Shown here piece by piece: positions 17,301 to 25,700 of a stretch of 31,876 nucleotides of DNA. The first letter of the stretch is position 1, and the number at the start of each line of letters is the position of its first letter. The translations under genes and the position numbers were made by a program. Under the pieces are notes generated by a model, which had not been told where the DNA came from, did no database searches, and saw only the letters and a program-made list of their open reading frames with translations. Origin of the DNA: an uncultured Muribaculaceae bacterium (lineage in GTDB: Bacteria; Bacteroidota; Bacteroidia; Bacteroidales; Muribaculaceae). The DNA lies in the NCBI GenBank assembly GCA_910579105.1, contig CAJTRT010000028.1:1-31876 (forward strand), given 5' to 3'.

Positions 17301-17521
17301 CTGAATGTGAACTCGCCGTTCACATCCGTGATCATGCTCGCGCCCTTGCCCCCGACAGCCAGCGTCGCGCCAATCACCGGCTCGCCATTGTCAAGATCGA
17401 CAACGACGCCGCTGATCGTATGTTGCGCTGATGCCGCGAAACTCGTGAACGCGGCCACAGCCGCCAGCAAGAGTGACATGACGGTTTTCATGGATGAATG
17501 TGATTCAAGATTGGTTTTCAT
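14375..17521 (-). CDS. susC: SusC/RagA-family TonB-dependent outer-membrane transporter
   Basis: A 1048-residue TonB-dependent importer of usual SusC size. After the signal peptide come a carboxypeptidase-D-regulatory-like domain (about 35-108, TISGVVVDLDNGEPVIGATL), the SusC linker LDEVVVLGYGT (113-123), the plug (about 125-240, with AGRVAGVQ and YVVDGFP) and the beta-barrel ending in an aromatic residue (LGLEISF). It brings oligosaccharides into the periplasm using TonB energy. Two starts are possible: ATG at 17521, or ATG at 17491, which would begin MKTVMSLLLAAVAA, a more ordinary signal peptide; I kept the longer one because it lies 9 bp after the preceding stop. There is no extra N-terminal signalling domain, so it is not the anti-sigma-coupled type, consistent with LacI control here. 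Confidence 0.97.
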   Translation of the reverse strand: MKTNLESHSSMKTVMSLLLAAVAAFTSFAASAQHTISGVVVDLDNGEPVIGATLAVGGKGASMITDVNGEFTFSCATPEASLEIRSIGYEPQTVKVSASKRNSIRMRPSTALLDEVVVLGYGTTTRKDVTGAVSKVNVKDMQKAPVSNFEEALAGRVAGVQSTSGDGQPGSDLNIVIRGNNSVTQSNAPLYVVDGFPLETSLGNVLNPEEIESMEILKDASATAIYGARGANGVILITTKKGKVGRPVVTYNLNMGVQRAIKRQEMLSPYEFVRYQLEVDPTLYSSMYLGTEKTLDDYRSEKGINWQDEVLRNAFVMNHNLAVRGGSESTRYSISGSVAHQDGVISNSGFRKYQGRLNLEQTLSRKVKVGLNLNYTYTKKFGTIAAEQNSSPTASIMYSMWGYRPVGSLWQENLLDDLYDDSLDPSRDYRINPVMAVENEHNPMYTSTFISNAFFQWKILDNLVLRITGGYSKIGQKREIFNNSKSRLGHPRTNEKVNGSITHYERTNFLNENTLTYIFKLKKGHNLKLLGGFTLQDNRYAVDGFTSINVPNEELGIAGLDEGTVTKSPVSRTDNSLMSFLARADYNYKSRYMLTVSYRADGSSKFPKKNRWASFPSAAVAWGFGQEPFMRNLTWWNSGKLRFGVGSTGNNRVSDYASLTSLVISPTSGYSVNNSPHKGVIPGSLGNADLKWETTVQYNVGLDLGFLDDRVNFTADWYYKRTKDLLLNATLAPSMGFLNAYRNIGSVSNSGLELTLNTVNIKNRDFQWDSSFNISFNRNKVISLNEDEPSLATRVTWGNFNNAYPYIAIPGQPIAMFYGYLFDGIYQYSDFDKVGNDYVLKAGVPNNGNDRANIKPGDIRYRDINGDGQVDSYDLTIIGNPNPKFIGGFTNNFRYRDFDLSVFLQFSYGGQIQNANRIEFEGGDPTARTSLNMFASVKDRWTPENPSNTLFRVGGQGPTAYSDRTIEDGSYLRLKTVTLGYTLPAAITRRVGINSLRFYASAQNLLTWTKYSGLDPEVSTYDTALTPSFDWSSYPRSRTMTLGLEISF

Positions 17522-17530
17522 ATATTCTGG

Positions 17531-19819
17531 TTACTTTATTACAAGATGGAAAATCGTTGCCGGTATACGCTGGCGCGGATGTTTTAGACGGATATGGAGC
17601 TTATCGGTTGCCACAGGCTTGGGAAACAGAATCCGGTTAACCGCCTGGTAATTGTCTGACACCTTGGCCAGGACGCGGTTCTCTGCATCGGCCACCTCAT
17701 ACTCCCTGACGCAGAAGGGCATGACGTTTTCCGAGTGTCCCATCTGAACGGTTTCCATCGCGTGGTCGAAGTCGGTGTCGAAGAACAGCCTCAGCCCGTT
17801 TATCATCTTAGCCCCGTCCCATTCAAGCGTCAGCTCCGGCGACTCGTCATCAAGGGCCGCGGCCCAGGCGTTGGTGGCGCCGACGGGACGCGTCAGGCTG
17901 TCGGCCAGCAGTTCGAGAGAGAAAATCTCCTGCGCTGGCTCCACCGAGAACGCGATGTTCTTTCCCTGCGGACGGCGAAGCGGGCACCAGAACTCGAAAC
18001 TGTCTATGCCGATTTCTGCCGGAGGATCCTGTCGTCCGTAATTCGACACGGCGAGGTTGATCTGGTTAAGTACCGTTGTCGTACCGCTCACGAGGTCGTC
18101 GCTCTCGGCGAGCGACACCTTGTCATTGGCCATAAAGCATACGAAGACGTATCGGCTTTCGTCAAACGCGGCAGCGAACTCCGCCGTGACCACCTGTTCC
18201 CCTTTTACCAAGGGTATCGCAAGCGTCTCAATCGTGCTGTCGGGGGTATAGCCTTTATCTCGGAGAGCGACACGCAGCTCCACTTTCAGCTCGGTGGCAT
18301 CTTCGGCCCTTACGCTGAGCGTCAGTTTCGGCATCTGTCCCCTTACAGGGAAAAGCGCGGCGGTAGAGAACACAAGAGGGCGATAGGCGCCGTTGGGAGC
18401 ATACCCGCTGAAACAGAACGTGCTGCTCGCTGTGATTTTAGCGGAATACAGCAGGTTCGCGTCATCGCGCGCCTTTATTCCAGGGATATACTGCCCGCTC
18501 CCGACCAGCGCCGTCTGCAACTCGCCAACCAGTTCCGGGCGCACATAGTCGGCCGGCATACGGCCGTTTTCCACGCAGAGGGCGAGAGCCATACCTATCG
18601 CCTGGCCGCCGCTGGCCGAAGTGCACATGACCCGGGTAGAGCCATTGGCGACATGCGACGAACTCATTATACGCCCTCCGAACATAAGGTTGCGGATATT
18701 CGCTCCGAGATAGCAGCGGTAGGGAATCTGGTAAACACCCTTGGAATGCCACTGGTTGCAGGCACGGCCGTCGGCATACACCCCGTTGGAGGGATGGAGG
18801 TCGATGGCCCAGCCGCCGTAGGAGACCGCGTCGTAATGAGAGCGCTGCTCGATTATGTCCTGCTGGGTGAGGGTGTAGAAACCACGCATACGGCGCGACT
18901 CGCGTTTGCCGGGTATCGTCCCCACCCATTCAAGGGTATAGGTGTCCATCTCGGGGAATCTGCCCGAGTTCTTTATATAGTTCCATATTCCGTAGACCAC
19001 CTTCCAAAGCTCGCGCTTGATGTCCTCGGAATCGTGGATTGTGTCAAGCCTTCCCCCGTATTCAATCCACCAGTACTTGCAACCGTGGTGGTGTATGGAG
19101 AAATACTCATCGTTGTGTATCTTGCTGATATGCTTCTCGACATCTTTGAGAGCGAAGTCCGGGGCCACATACTCCACCGGCTTGCCCGTATCCTTCATAT
19201 AGAAGAGAATCGTGTGGCCGAGCAACTCGCCGTAGGTCTGCCTGTCGGGGGTGAACCCCTCGCCGTAGACCTCGCGATCCTCCGAACCCATACGGTACGG
19301 AGCGCCGGCGAGATAGCTGACCAGGCCGTCGCCCGAGCAGTCGGCGAAGAACCGCCCGCTGATCTCATACCTGGTCTCGTTGATAGGGTTATATGCCACA
19401 ACGCTGTCTATCTGGTCGTCTGAGCTTTTAATCACTTTGTAGACCACCGTGTTGAGTAGCAACTTTACATTTGGCTCGCGCATAACCAGGTCGAGGAGTA
19501 CTGTGTCGAAAATTACCGGGTTCCCCTCCTTGTTGCGGTAGACGTTCTCTGTCATAATCTCGTCGATGACGCCGCCTTCGCGCGACCAGCGGTTGTTGTT
19601 CCCCATATGGGAGGTAGCCCCCAGCGCCCAAAGGCGCACCTCGCTGGAAGCGTTGCCCCCGAGCACGGGCCGGTCCTGCACGAGCACCACCCGCGTGCCG
19701 CGCCTCGCGGCAGTCAGCGCGCAGCAAACGCCTGTAAGGCCGCCGCCGACCACCACCACGTCGCCGGAAACTTTTTCGCAGCGCGCTGTGCGCGAAGCGA
19801 CAAATCCTTGGCTGTTCAT
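17531..19819 (-). CDS. FAD-dependent oxidoreductase with C-terminal beta-sandwich domain, cytoplasmic
   Basis: 762 residues with no signal peptide. The dinucleotide-binding motif is near the N-terminus, VVVVGGGLTG (21-30), followed by the acidic end of strand 2 and PVLGGNASSEVR (51-62), typical of the 'FAD-dependent oxidoreductase' group (FAD_oxidored, PF12831). FADCSGDG (about 160-167) and the Cys-Thr-Ser-Ala-Ser-Gly-Gly segment near residue 405 fit the same family. From about residue 610 there is a jelly-roll-like region that resembles galactose-binding domains. Homologs are frequent in glycan loci of Bacteroidetes, Verrucomicrobia and Planctomycetes, with reactions mostly unknown. Placed between a symporter and SusC, it probably oxidises an imported sugar or derivative inside the cell. 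It lies 9 bp before the susC ATG and 29 bp after the symporter stop. Substrate and electron acceptor are unknown. Confidence 0.9.
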   Translation of the reverse strand: MNSQGFVASRTARCEKVSGDVVVVGGGLTGVCCALTAARRGTRVVLVQDRPVLGGNASSEVRLWALGATSHMGNNNRWSREGGVIDEIMTENVYRNKEGNPVIFDTVLLDLVMREPNVKLLLNTVVYKVIKSSDDQIDSVVAYNPINETRYEISGRFFADCSGDGLVSYLAGAPYRMGSEDREVYGEGFTPDRQTYGELLGHTILFYMKDTGKPVEYVAPDFALKDVEKHISKIHNDEYFSIHHHGCKYWWIEYGGRLDTIHDSEDIKRELWKVVYGIWNYIKNSGRFPEMDTYTLEWVGTIPGKRESRRMRGFYTLTQQDIIEQRSHYDAVSYGGWAIDLHPSNGVYADGRACNQWHSKGVYQIPYRCYLGANIRNLMFGGRIMSSSHVANGSTRVMCTSASGGQAIGMALALCVENGRMPADYVRPELVGELQTALVGSGQYIPGIKARDDANLLYSAKITASSTFCFSGYAPNGAYRPLVFSTAALFPVRGQMPKLTLSVRAEDATELKVELRVALRDKGYTPDSTIETLAIPLVKGEQVVTAEFAAAFDESRYVFVCFMANDKVSLAESDDLVSGTTTVLNQINLAVSNYGRQDPPAEIGIDSFEFWCPLRRPQGKNIAFSVEPAQEIFSLELLADSLTRPVGATNAWAAALDDESPELTLEWDGAKMINGLRLFFDTDFDHAMETVQMGHSENVMPFCVREYEVADAENRVLAKVSDNYQAVNRILFPKPVATDKLHIRLKHPRQRIPATIFHLVIK

Positions 19820-19848
19820 ATGCGTGTATATCCTTTATTTACCTTGAA

Positions 19849-21492
19849 TCATTTCCTATATCGTATGACCGCTCCGACCGACAGCACGATAACGCCCATC
19901 GTCACCGGCACCCACCGCGAGCTGCCGGCCATCATTCCGAGAACGACGATAAGCACTCCGGCTGCGATTATGCTGAGGCCGAGCACCCGGCGGGTAAACC
20001 GGTTCGCCGCTTTTCCCTCGGCCGCCGTCTCTGTCGGCGCGCCATCCTTGCGGGCAATCTTCTTATACTCGCCGTAGCGTGGATCTTCGTAGCCTTTCGC
20101 CATGAGCCATAGCTCAGTAATTATCAGAAGCGCGACAGGCACGAACGCGCCCAGCCCCATCTCGGCCCCGCGGGAAAGCGTAAGGCCGGACAGCGGCGCT
20201 ATGAACTTGAATGCCAGGTTTACGGCGAGGCTTATAAGCGTCACCGAAAGAATAGTGCGGGCATTCTGCCTGCGGCTGAACAGCGACCAGATAACGGGAA
20301 GATAGATAGGCACTCCCGTGAGCGCGGCCACGCTGATCACCACGTTCACAATGCCGCCCATACTCTTGACCAGCAGGGCGACCACAAGGGCCAGCACCCC
20401 GAAACCGAGGGTCGAGAAACGGGCCACGCGCATCAGCGTCCTGTCGGATGCCGAAGGTACCAGGCGCTTGAAAATATCGTTGGTGAACACACCCGCCGAA
20501 ATGTTGAGTGTGGCGTTCAGCGAGCTGGCTGTGGCGAAAATCATACCTCCGAGCATCAGTCCCAGCAGCCCGTTGGGCATAGCCTCCTTGCACATAAGCA
20601 GATAGGCGTTCTCGTTGTCAAGCCCGGCGAGCGATGGGTCGTACACGCGGTACAGCATCGGCGGGAGCATCCACAGAACAGCGCTCACAAGATAAAGCCC
20701 TCCGAACAACCATCCGACCTTCCGGCTGTCGCCCGGAGTCTTTACCGAGGTATACCGCTGCACATAAGCCCAGTTGCCTCCGAGAAAAAACGAGTTGTAG
20801 ACGCAGAACGCCAGCAGAAACCACCAGGAATACTCCCCTCGCACCGGCTCGAAGAACCCCTCGGGGATATTGGCAAGAAAGGTGTCGACACCTCCGACTT
20901 TCTCAAACGAAAGTGGTACCACGATGATGACGGCGGAAAACAATATGACGAATTGCAGCACATCGGTGACGACAACGCCGCGCAGACCGCCAACCGACAC
21001 ATATATCATACTGAACACCCCCAGCACGAGTATGGAAGTTGTCAGCGGAATCCCCGCCGAAACCTCCACTATCTTCGCCACGGGATAGAGGAAGCTACCC
21101 GTGGTGAACACCGACACGGCCAGGAATATATATGTGTAGAACTTCTGAACGTTGACACCCAGGCGCTCGCTTATGTACTGCGCGGCGGTCAGGCAATGGG
21201 TGCGCTGCCAGCGCGGGGCGATCCATGTGCCGACCACGAAACCGGCAAGCGCCATAGTCATCTGTATCATAACGGCCACCCAGCCGTAGGAATAGGCTAT
21301 CGAGCCCCAGACAACGAAAGTCCCGGCAGAGAAAAAGCCCATAAACAGCGACAGGCCACTCATCGCCCAGGGGACATTGCCACCGCCGGCAAAGAAACTC
21401 TTCATATCCTTGCCGGTCCGCGAGAAGGCGATGCCGGTGCACAGCACTCCTATCGAAAAGAGCAGAATCGTGATGAAATCGAGGTTACCCAT
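19849..21492 (-). CDS. Sodium/solute symporter (SSS family), first gene of the nine-gene operon
   Basis: A 547-residue inner-membrane protein with about 13-14 hydrophobic helices, starting MGNLDFITILLFSIGVLC. SSS family features are SFFAGGGNVPWAMSGLSLFMGFFSAGTFV (about 32-60, the region of the first, unwound helix), VSVGGLRGVVVTDVLQFVILF (the signature region after helix 5) and FATASSLNATLNISAGVFTNDIF (about 329-351, the Na+ site helix). The loop QRYTSVKTPGDSR is also typical. It probably carries a monosaccharide, uronate or similar small breakdown product from the periplasm to the cytoplasm with Na+. It heads the operon and is immediately followed by the FAD enzyme, so the pair may handle the same compound. 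Preceded by a candidate promoter and tandem LacI-type operators. Confidence 0.93.
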   Translation of the reverse strand: MGNLDFITILLFSIGVLCTGIAFSRTGKDMKSFFAGGGNVPWAMSGLSLFMGFFSAGTFVVWGSIAYSYGWVAVMIQMTMALAGFVVGTWIAPRWQRTHCLTAAQYISERLGVNVQKFYTYIFLAVSVFTTGSFLYPVAKIVEVSAGIPLTTSILVLGVFSMIYVSVGGLRGVVVTDVLQFVILFSAVIIVVPLSFEKVGGVDTFLANIPEGFFEPVRGEYSWWFLLAFCVYNSFFLGGNWAYVQRYTSVKTPGDSRKVGWLFGGLYLVSAVLWMLPPMLYRVYDPSLAGLDNENAYLLMCKEAMPNGLLGLMLGGMIFATASSLNATLNISAGVFTNDIFKRLVPSASDRTLMRVARFSTLGFGVLALVVALLVKSMGGIVNVVISVAALTGVPIYLPVIWSLFSRRQNARTILSVTLISLAVNLAFKFIAPLSGLTLSRGAEMGLGAFVPVALLIITELWLMAKGYEDPRYGEYKKIARKDGAPTETAAEGKAANRFTRRVLGLSIIAAGVLIVVLGMMAGSSRWVPVTMGVIVLSVGAVIRYRK

Positions 21493-21528
21493 ATCGTTTC
21501 GAGGTATTGTCGTGATTTAAGTACAATG

Positions 21529-21568
21529 CAAATTTAGAAAATATAAACGTGTGATTTTCCCAAACTTA
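21529..21568 (-). promoter_or_regulatory. Putative promoter of the nine-gene operon
   Basis: Minus-strand TAAATTTG (21536-21529) matches the -7 box, with TTTG (21564-21561) 24 bp upstream, slightly long for a -33. A second -7-like box, TAAGTTTG (21568-21561), overlaps that TTTG. The first choice gives a leader of about 30 nt and the same distance to the operators as at 27818; the second would put the operator over the -33 region. Which one is used cannot be decided here. Confidence 0.5.
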
Positions 21569-21581
21569 CAAGAAAATTAGC

Positions 21582-21593
21582 GGGAACGTTTTC
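21582..21593. promoter_or_regulatory. LacI-type operator, proximal, nine-gene operon
   Basis: GGGAACGTTTTC, a near-perfect palindrome around AACGTT (centre 21587.5), the class of sequence recognised by LacI-family proteins. It lies 46 bp from the candidate TAAATTTG box edge (51.5 bp measured from the centre). Its partner is 22 bp away, two helical turns. Read as RNA, the two sites form a 10-bp stem followed by a U-rich stretch just after the lacI-family stop codon, so the pair may also end that transcript. Confidence 0.75.
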
Positions 21594-21603
21594 GATACTT
21601 TTT

Positions 21604-21615
21604 GGAAACGTTCCC
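21604..21615. promoter_or_regulatory. LacI-type operator, distal, nine-gene operon
   Basis: GGAAACGTTCCC, the reverse complement of GGGAACGTTTCC found twice at 27871-27903, centre 21609.5, 22 bp from the proximal site. The exact match between two promoter regions supports binding by one regulator, most simply the product of the adjacent gene at 21662-22678. Confidence 0.78.
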
Positions 21616-21661
21616 GACTTTCGGACAAGCCGCGCCGATTATTTTTTCGCCATTACAAACG

Positions 21662-22678
21662 CTATTGCGGAGAAGAGGACGCACGGATGTTCAGCCTCGC
21701 GTCGAGGCATACTGTGCGGGGAGCGACAGGACGCTTTGCCTGGATTCGGTCGAGCAGCAGACGTGCCGCCTCGCGCCCCATCTCCTTCATCGGCTGGAGC
21801 ACGGTGGTCAACTGCGGCTCCACGACGGTTGCCATCGACCCCTCGCTGAAACCAACGATAGCCACATCCTCTGAAACACGCTTCCCAGCGTTCTTCAACG
21901 CCTTCATAGCGCCGATCGCCACCGGGTCGTTGAAACAGAAAATCGCATCCGGCAGCTCCACACCTTGTCCTATAAGGCGCTCCATGGCCTCCTGGCCGTC
22001 CTTGATGAATATCCCGGCGGTCACAGCCTTCCCGTCAGGCTCCATGCCGTGCTTTCGCAACGCGTTGGCGTACCCTTCGGCGCGCATAGCGCTTATTTCG
22101 AGATTTATAGGGCCGGCAAGATGCCATATGTTCCTGCGGCCGGTGTCAATCAGATGCCCGACTGCCTTTTCTGCCATCAGCGAATCATCGATAAGCACTT
22201 TCGGAGCGGCAAGGGTTTTGGGACAGCGGTTGAAGAAAACCAGCGGCATGCCGTGGTCCATTGCCTCCTTATAGGCATCCTCGTTCCCCCCCTCGTTAGT
22301 GATCGACATTATTATACCCTCTACATTATGCTCTTGGAGCAGCCGGAGATTGTCAAGCTCCTGCCCGCGGTTCTCGTTGCTCTGGGTAATGAACATATGG
22401 TAGTTCTCGTTATACAGTACTTCCTGTATGCCGAGGACCACATTGGGAAAGAAACTGTTGACAAACTCGGGAATGATTATGCCGATTGTGCCTGTGCGCT
22501 TGTTCTGAAGGTTCTTGGCGTTGAGATTCGGATGATAATGCAGTTTCTGGGCCATCGCCAGCACCTGCTCGCGTGTCTCGCGCTTAACATCCCAGGCATC
22601 CGACAACGCCCTTGAAACCGTGGAGGTCGATATGCCTAACGCTTTGGCTATATCCTTGATAGTTATATGGTTGCTCAT
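21662..22678 (-). CDS. LacI-family transcriptional regulator
   Basis: 338 residues, usual LacI/GalR length. An N-terminal helix-turn-helix (TIKDIAKALGISTSTVSRALS, about residues 6-26) is followed by the hinge helix region (HPNLNAKNLQNKRTGTIGIIIP) and a periplasmic-binding-protein-like sensor domain to about residue 330, including VEGIIMSI, FNDPVAIGAMKAL and the C-terminal VVEPQLTTVLQPMKEMGREAARLLLDRI segment. It should bind a small sugar-like effector. It lies between two operons that both carry GGGAACGTTTCC-type palindromes, so local control by this protein is very likely. The gene has its own promoter candidate, and no such palindrome lies in front of it, so autoregulation is not evident. 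Whether it represses or activates is uncertain, since the preferred operator positions are upstream of the promoter boxes. Confidence 0.95.
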   Translation of the reverse strand: MSNHITIKDIAKALGISTSTVSRALSDAWDVKRETREQVLAMAQKLHYHPNLNAKNLQNKRTGTIGIIIPEFVNSFFPNVVLGIQEVLYNENYHMFITQSNENRGQELDNLRLLQEHNVEGIIMSITNEGGNEDAYKEAMDHGMPLVFFNRCPKTLAAPKVLIDDSLMAEKAVGHLIDTGRRNIWHLAGPINLEISAMRAEGYANALRKHGMEPDGKAVTAGIFIKDGQEAMERLIGQGVELPDAIFCFNDPVAIGAMKALKNAGKRVSEDVAIVGFSEGSMATVVEPQLTTVLQPMKEMGREAARLLLDRIQAKRPVAPRTVCLDARLNIRASSSPQ

Positions 22679-22731
22679 GTGAATCAGAATTAAGGGAATC
22701 GCGCCTGAGGACTTCGGTATGCCCGTATGCG

Positions 22732-22768
22732 CAAATTTATATATGCAAATATAGCATATGTTTCACAA
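22732..22768 (-). promoter_or_regulatory. Putative promoter region of the LacI-family gene
   Basis: Minus-strand TAAATTTG (22739-22732) and TATATTTG (22753-22746) both match TAnnTTTG; TTG at 22768-22766 is a possible but poorly spaced upstream element. The AT-rich segment also holds a small inverted repeat (ATATGC, 22741-22746, and GCATAT, 22754-22759) that could bind a protein. The leader would be about 45-60 nt. Confidence 0.4.
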
Positions 22769-22777
22769 CCATTCGCG

Positions 22778-22796
22778 GCGTTAACAATTTTAACGC
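22778..22796 (-). terminator. Small hairpin after the 1149-aa enzyme gene
   Basis: GCGTTAA (22778-22784) and TTAACGC (22790-22796) form a perfect 7-bp stem with a 5-nt loop, starting 1 bp past the TAG stop. There is no U-tract; weak terminator or transcript-end structure. Confidence 0.4.
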
Positions 22797-22797
22797 G

Positions 22798-25700
22798 CTA
22801 TTTTTTGATTATTTTGCGGCCGCCGGAGATATAGATGCCCGGGGCGTCAACGCGGTCAACCGGGATTCCGTCAATCCTGTATATGCGGCCCCGCTTGCCA
22901 GCAGACCGGTCCGCGGCTACCGGTTCCACTCCCGTGAGACCGGGGTCAAACGAATGTTCTATCGTCTTCAGCTCCATACCATTTATGCGGATGATGATCT
23001 TCATAGCAGCCTCTTCGTCATAACCGAACGGAAGAAAGCTCCATTCATACGGCCACGCTGCGGCGGCGCGGTAGGCAGAGCCGCACTCCGCAAGAATCTC
23101 CAACCCAGTGACAGCCCCGCAATCGGCGAACCCGTAGAGCGAATCCCAGCCGAACGGCGAGCGCACGCGGTACAGGTACAGGTTACCGGCGACAGTGCGC
23201 GTGTCGATTACCGCCATACCCTCGGCAAGTTCGGGAATCTCGGTGTAATCCTCCCAGGCGGCATCCAGAGTCACGAGCTTCACCCCGCGTGACGGCACAT
23301 CCACCATAAAACTCCCCGCCGGCTCGGCAAGCTGCCTTGCTGCATCCCCGCCAATAGTGACCGTGGCGCTGACCGCCGCGTCATCCTCGCCAGTCAGAAG
23401 TATGTACAGATGCGAGGCGTCGCGGGCTGTCAGCACGTTTACCGAGGGATTATCAACTGACACAGCGCCGCGGGGCATCCACAGCCGGGCCTCGTTGCCG
23501 TAGACCGTGCCCTTTGCTCCGCCATACACATTGTTGGCGAACCATACGAAGCCCTCCTGCCGCGCCGCCGGGAAATCAACCTCCCCGCGGCTGCGCGTCC
23601 TGAATTCCTCGACGAGGTAATCTTGTATCATCGCGAGGTAGGCTGGGATATGATGGTAATAAATCGAGCTGACATCGGGGCCTTCATACGGGAAAGAGGC
23701 CGATAGGTTAAGATCGGTATAGCCGGTCGCGTAGTAGCCCGGATAGTTGTCGGACCGGCCTATGACGGCGTTACGGGCATAAGTCTCGAAAACCGGTTTG
23801 CCGGAGACTCCAGCCAATTCAAGCATCCGCGGCGCCCAGGAATTCATATAAACGGGGCGCACGCTCTTTCCCGACGTGCGCGGGAAATAGGTCGCGGGCT
23901 GCTCCATCCCCAGGCCGACAGCCGCCACAAGCCACGCGTCAACAGCATGTTCGGGAGCGTCGCCGTCCTTCCGGGGGAACCCGAGACGGTAAGGCTCGGC
24001 ACCCCTCCACCAGACTGTCGTAACACCGTCATACCTTCCCCCCGGATGCACGGTCTGCTCCCCGGCGGCGACTTTCGGCCAGCTTTTAACCCCGGCAAGG
24101 GTATACGCCGCGGCTTCCGCGGCGACTTCGGCATAGCGCTCATCGCCGGTCTCCTTGTAAATATCAATAAGCGACGCCCAATCAGGCGCGATCTGGCTGT
24201 TATAGAATGTCCCGGGAGCAGGAACCAGCGCATTGCCGCCGGAAATTTCACCGACATACCTGTCGGCAAGCTCGACCGCCCGCTCTTGCCAGGCTGCGTC
24301 ACCTGTCAGGCGGTATGCAGCGAGAGCCTGCCTGAATGGCTGCACGGACGCGAAATACCCGTTAGCCGAACGCGTCCCGCCATCGGGGAGTGCCTGCGCC
24401 GCGAGCCAGGGGTTGAGGCCGCCGGTCAGGAGGTTGACACCTTCGTAAAATGTCGTCGGGAATTGCGACGCCATAGGCTTCAATGCCTGCGGCGCATTGC
24501 CGACTGTTCGGAATCCGTTGCGCGACAGGGCGTATTCGATAGCCGGAAGGGCTCGGGACCGGTAGAGATCCTCGTCATAGGTGACCACGGCCGCTCCGAG
24601 AAGAGCGAGGGGCGCCGACTGCACAACTGTCGGAGCCTTGTTGCCGTCGGCCTCGATATCCCAGAATCCTTTCATATCAGCGTTCCATCCGCTGCCGACC
24701 GGATCTTTCAGCAACTCTACGACATTGTCATATACCGCGTTAAGCGACACCGACTCCTGGCGGCGGTAGTCGCCGACCTCGAAAACATTGCCGCTGACGT
24801 ATGCGAGCGCGTCGCCCCAACCACCTTCGCGGACTCCCACCACGAAATGAGCCTCTATCCGCTTCCCTGCCTTGACTTGTGAATCGGCCATTCCGGGAAG
24901 CGGGGCGAACGCCACAGGCCCGACATCGCCGCGGCTGTCGCGGAGTGTGAAACCGATCGGGGAATAATCGCAACCGCCCCAATCCTGACTGAAATGGTCA
25001 AGGTCGGCCGCGACAAACGCCGTCGCCTTTCCGAAAGGCATAACGGTCTCGACGGCGGAGACACACTGCGGCATCATTGACGAGAAAAGCATCAAAGGGG
25101 TGGAGGGCAAACCGCTCCCGACAAACATCGGGGGCATCAGCACCCCGCTCACGGCCTCCTCGCCGATACCTTTCAAGGCGTGCAGAGCCAAGGAATAAGC
25201 GCCGTCGGCCGAAGGTTTGAACACCAGTCGTACCACAGCGTGCGCTCCCTGCTCGGCGAGGGTCCAAAAGCCCGTAAGCTCGCCCTTGCCGCCGCAGTCA
25301 TAAGTCACTTTTATAGTGTTGGCGGCGGTTTTCGTCACTTCGACGGGACGCGGCTCGCTAAGCTCCCCGGTGAAAAAGGGATTGCCATTGTCACCGTCGA
25401 TTGTCACGGGATATGTCGCACCATCGAATGTGAACTGACGGCGTGCGGCGCAATAATCCCATGAGGGGTAGAACTGATTATGATTGAAAGCCGGAAGGAC
25501 TTCGTTGCTAATCAGCGCGACGCGGTTATCCTCGGCGGCCGAGACGAAACGCCTCCACGAACCGGCTGCGAAAAAGTCAGTCTTGCACACTATCGCGCCA
25601 TCGGCGAGCCTGACAAAACTAATCCGAAGATCGGGATTGGAGACTGTCGCCAGCACGGTGTAACCCGCGTCTATGCCACGGGGGGCGCCAAGCGACGGAG

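Noticed and set aside
17735..19423. Long plus-strand open frame (562 codons) opposite the FAD oxidoreductase gene
   Set aside because: Mirror of a well-supported gene in GC-rich DNA; no signal, domain or motif in its translation. The same holds for plus-strand frames at 30117-31544, 8254-9408, 24-25 kb and 28420-29247.
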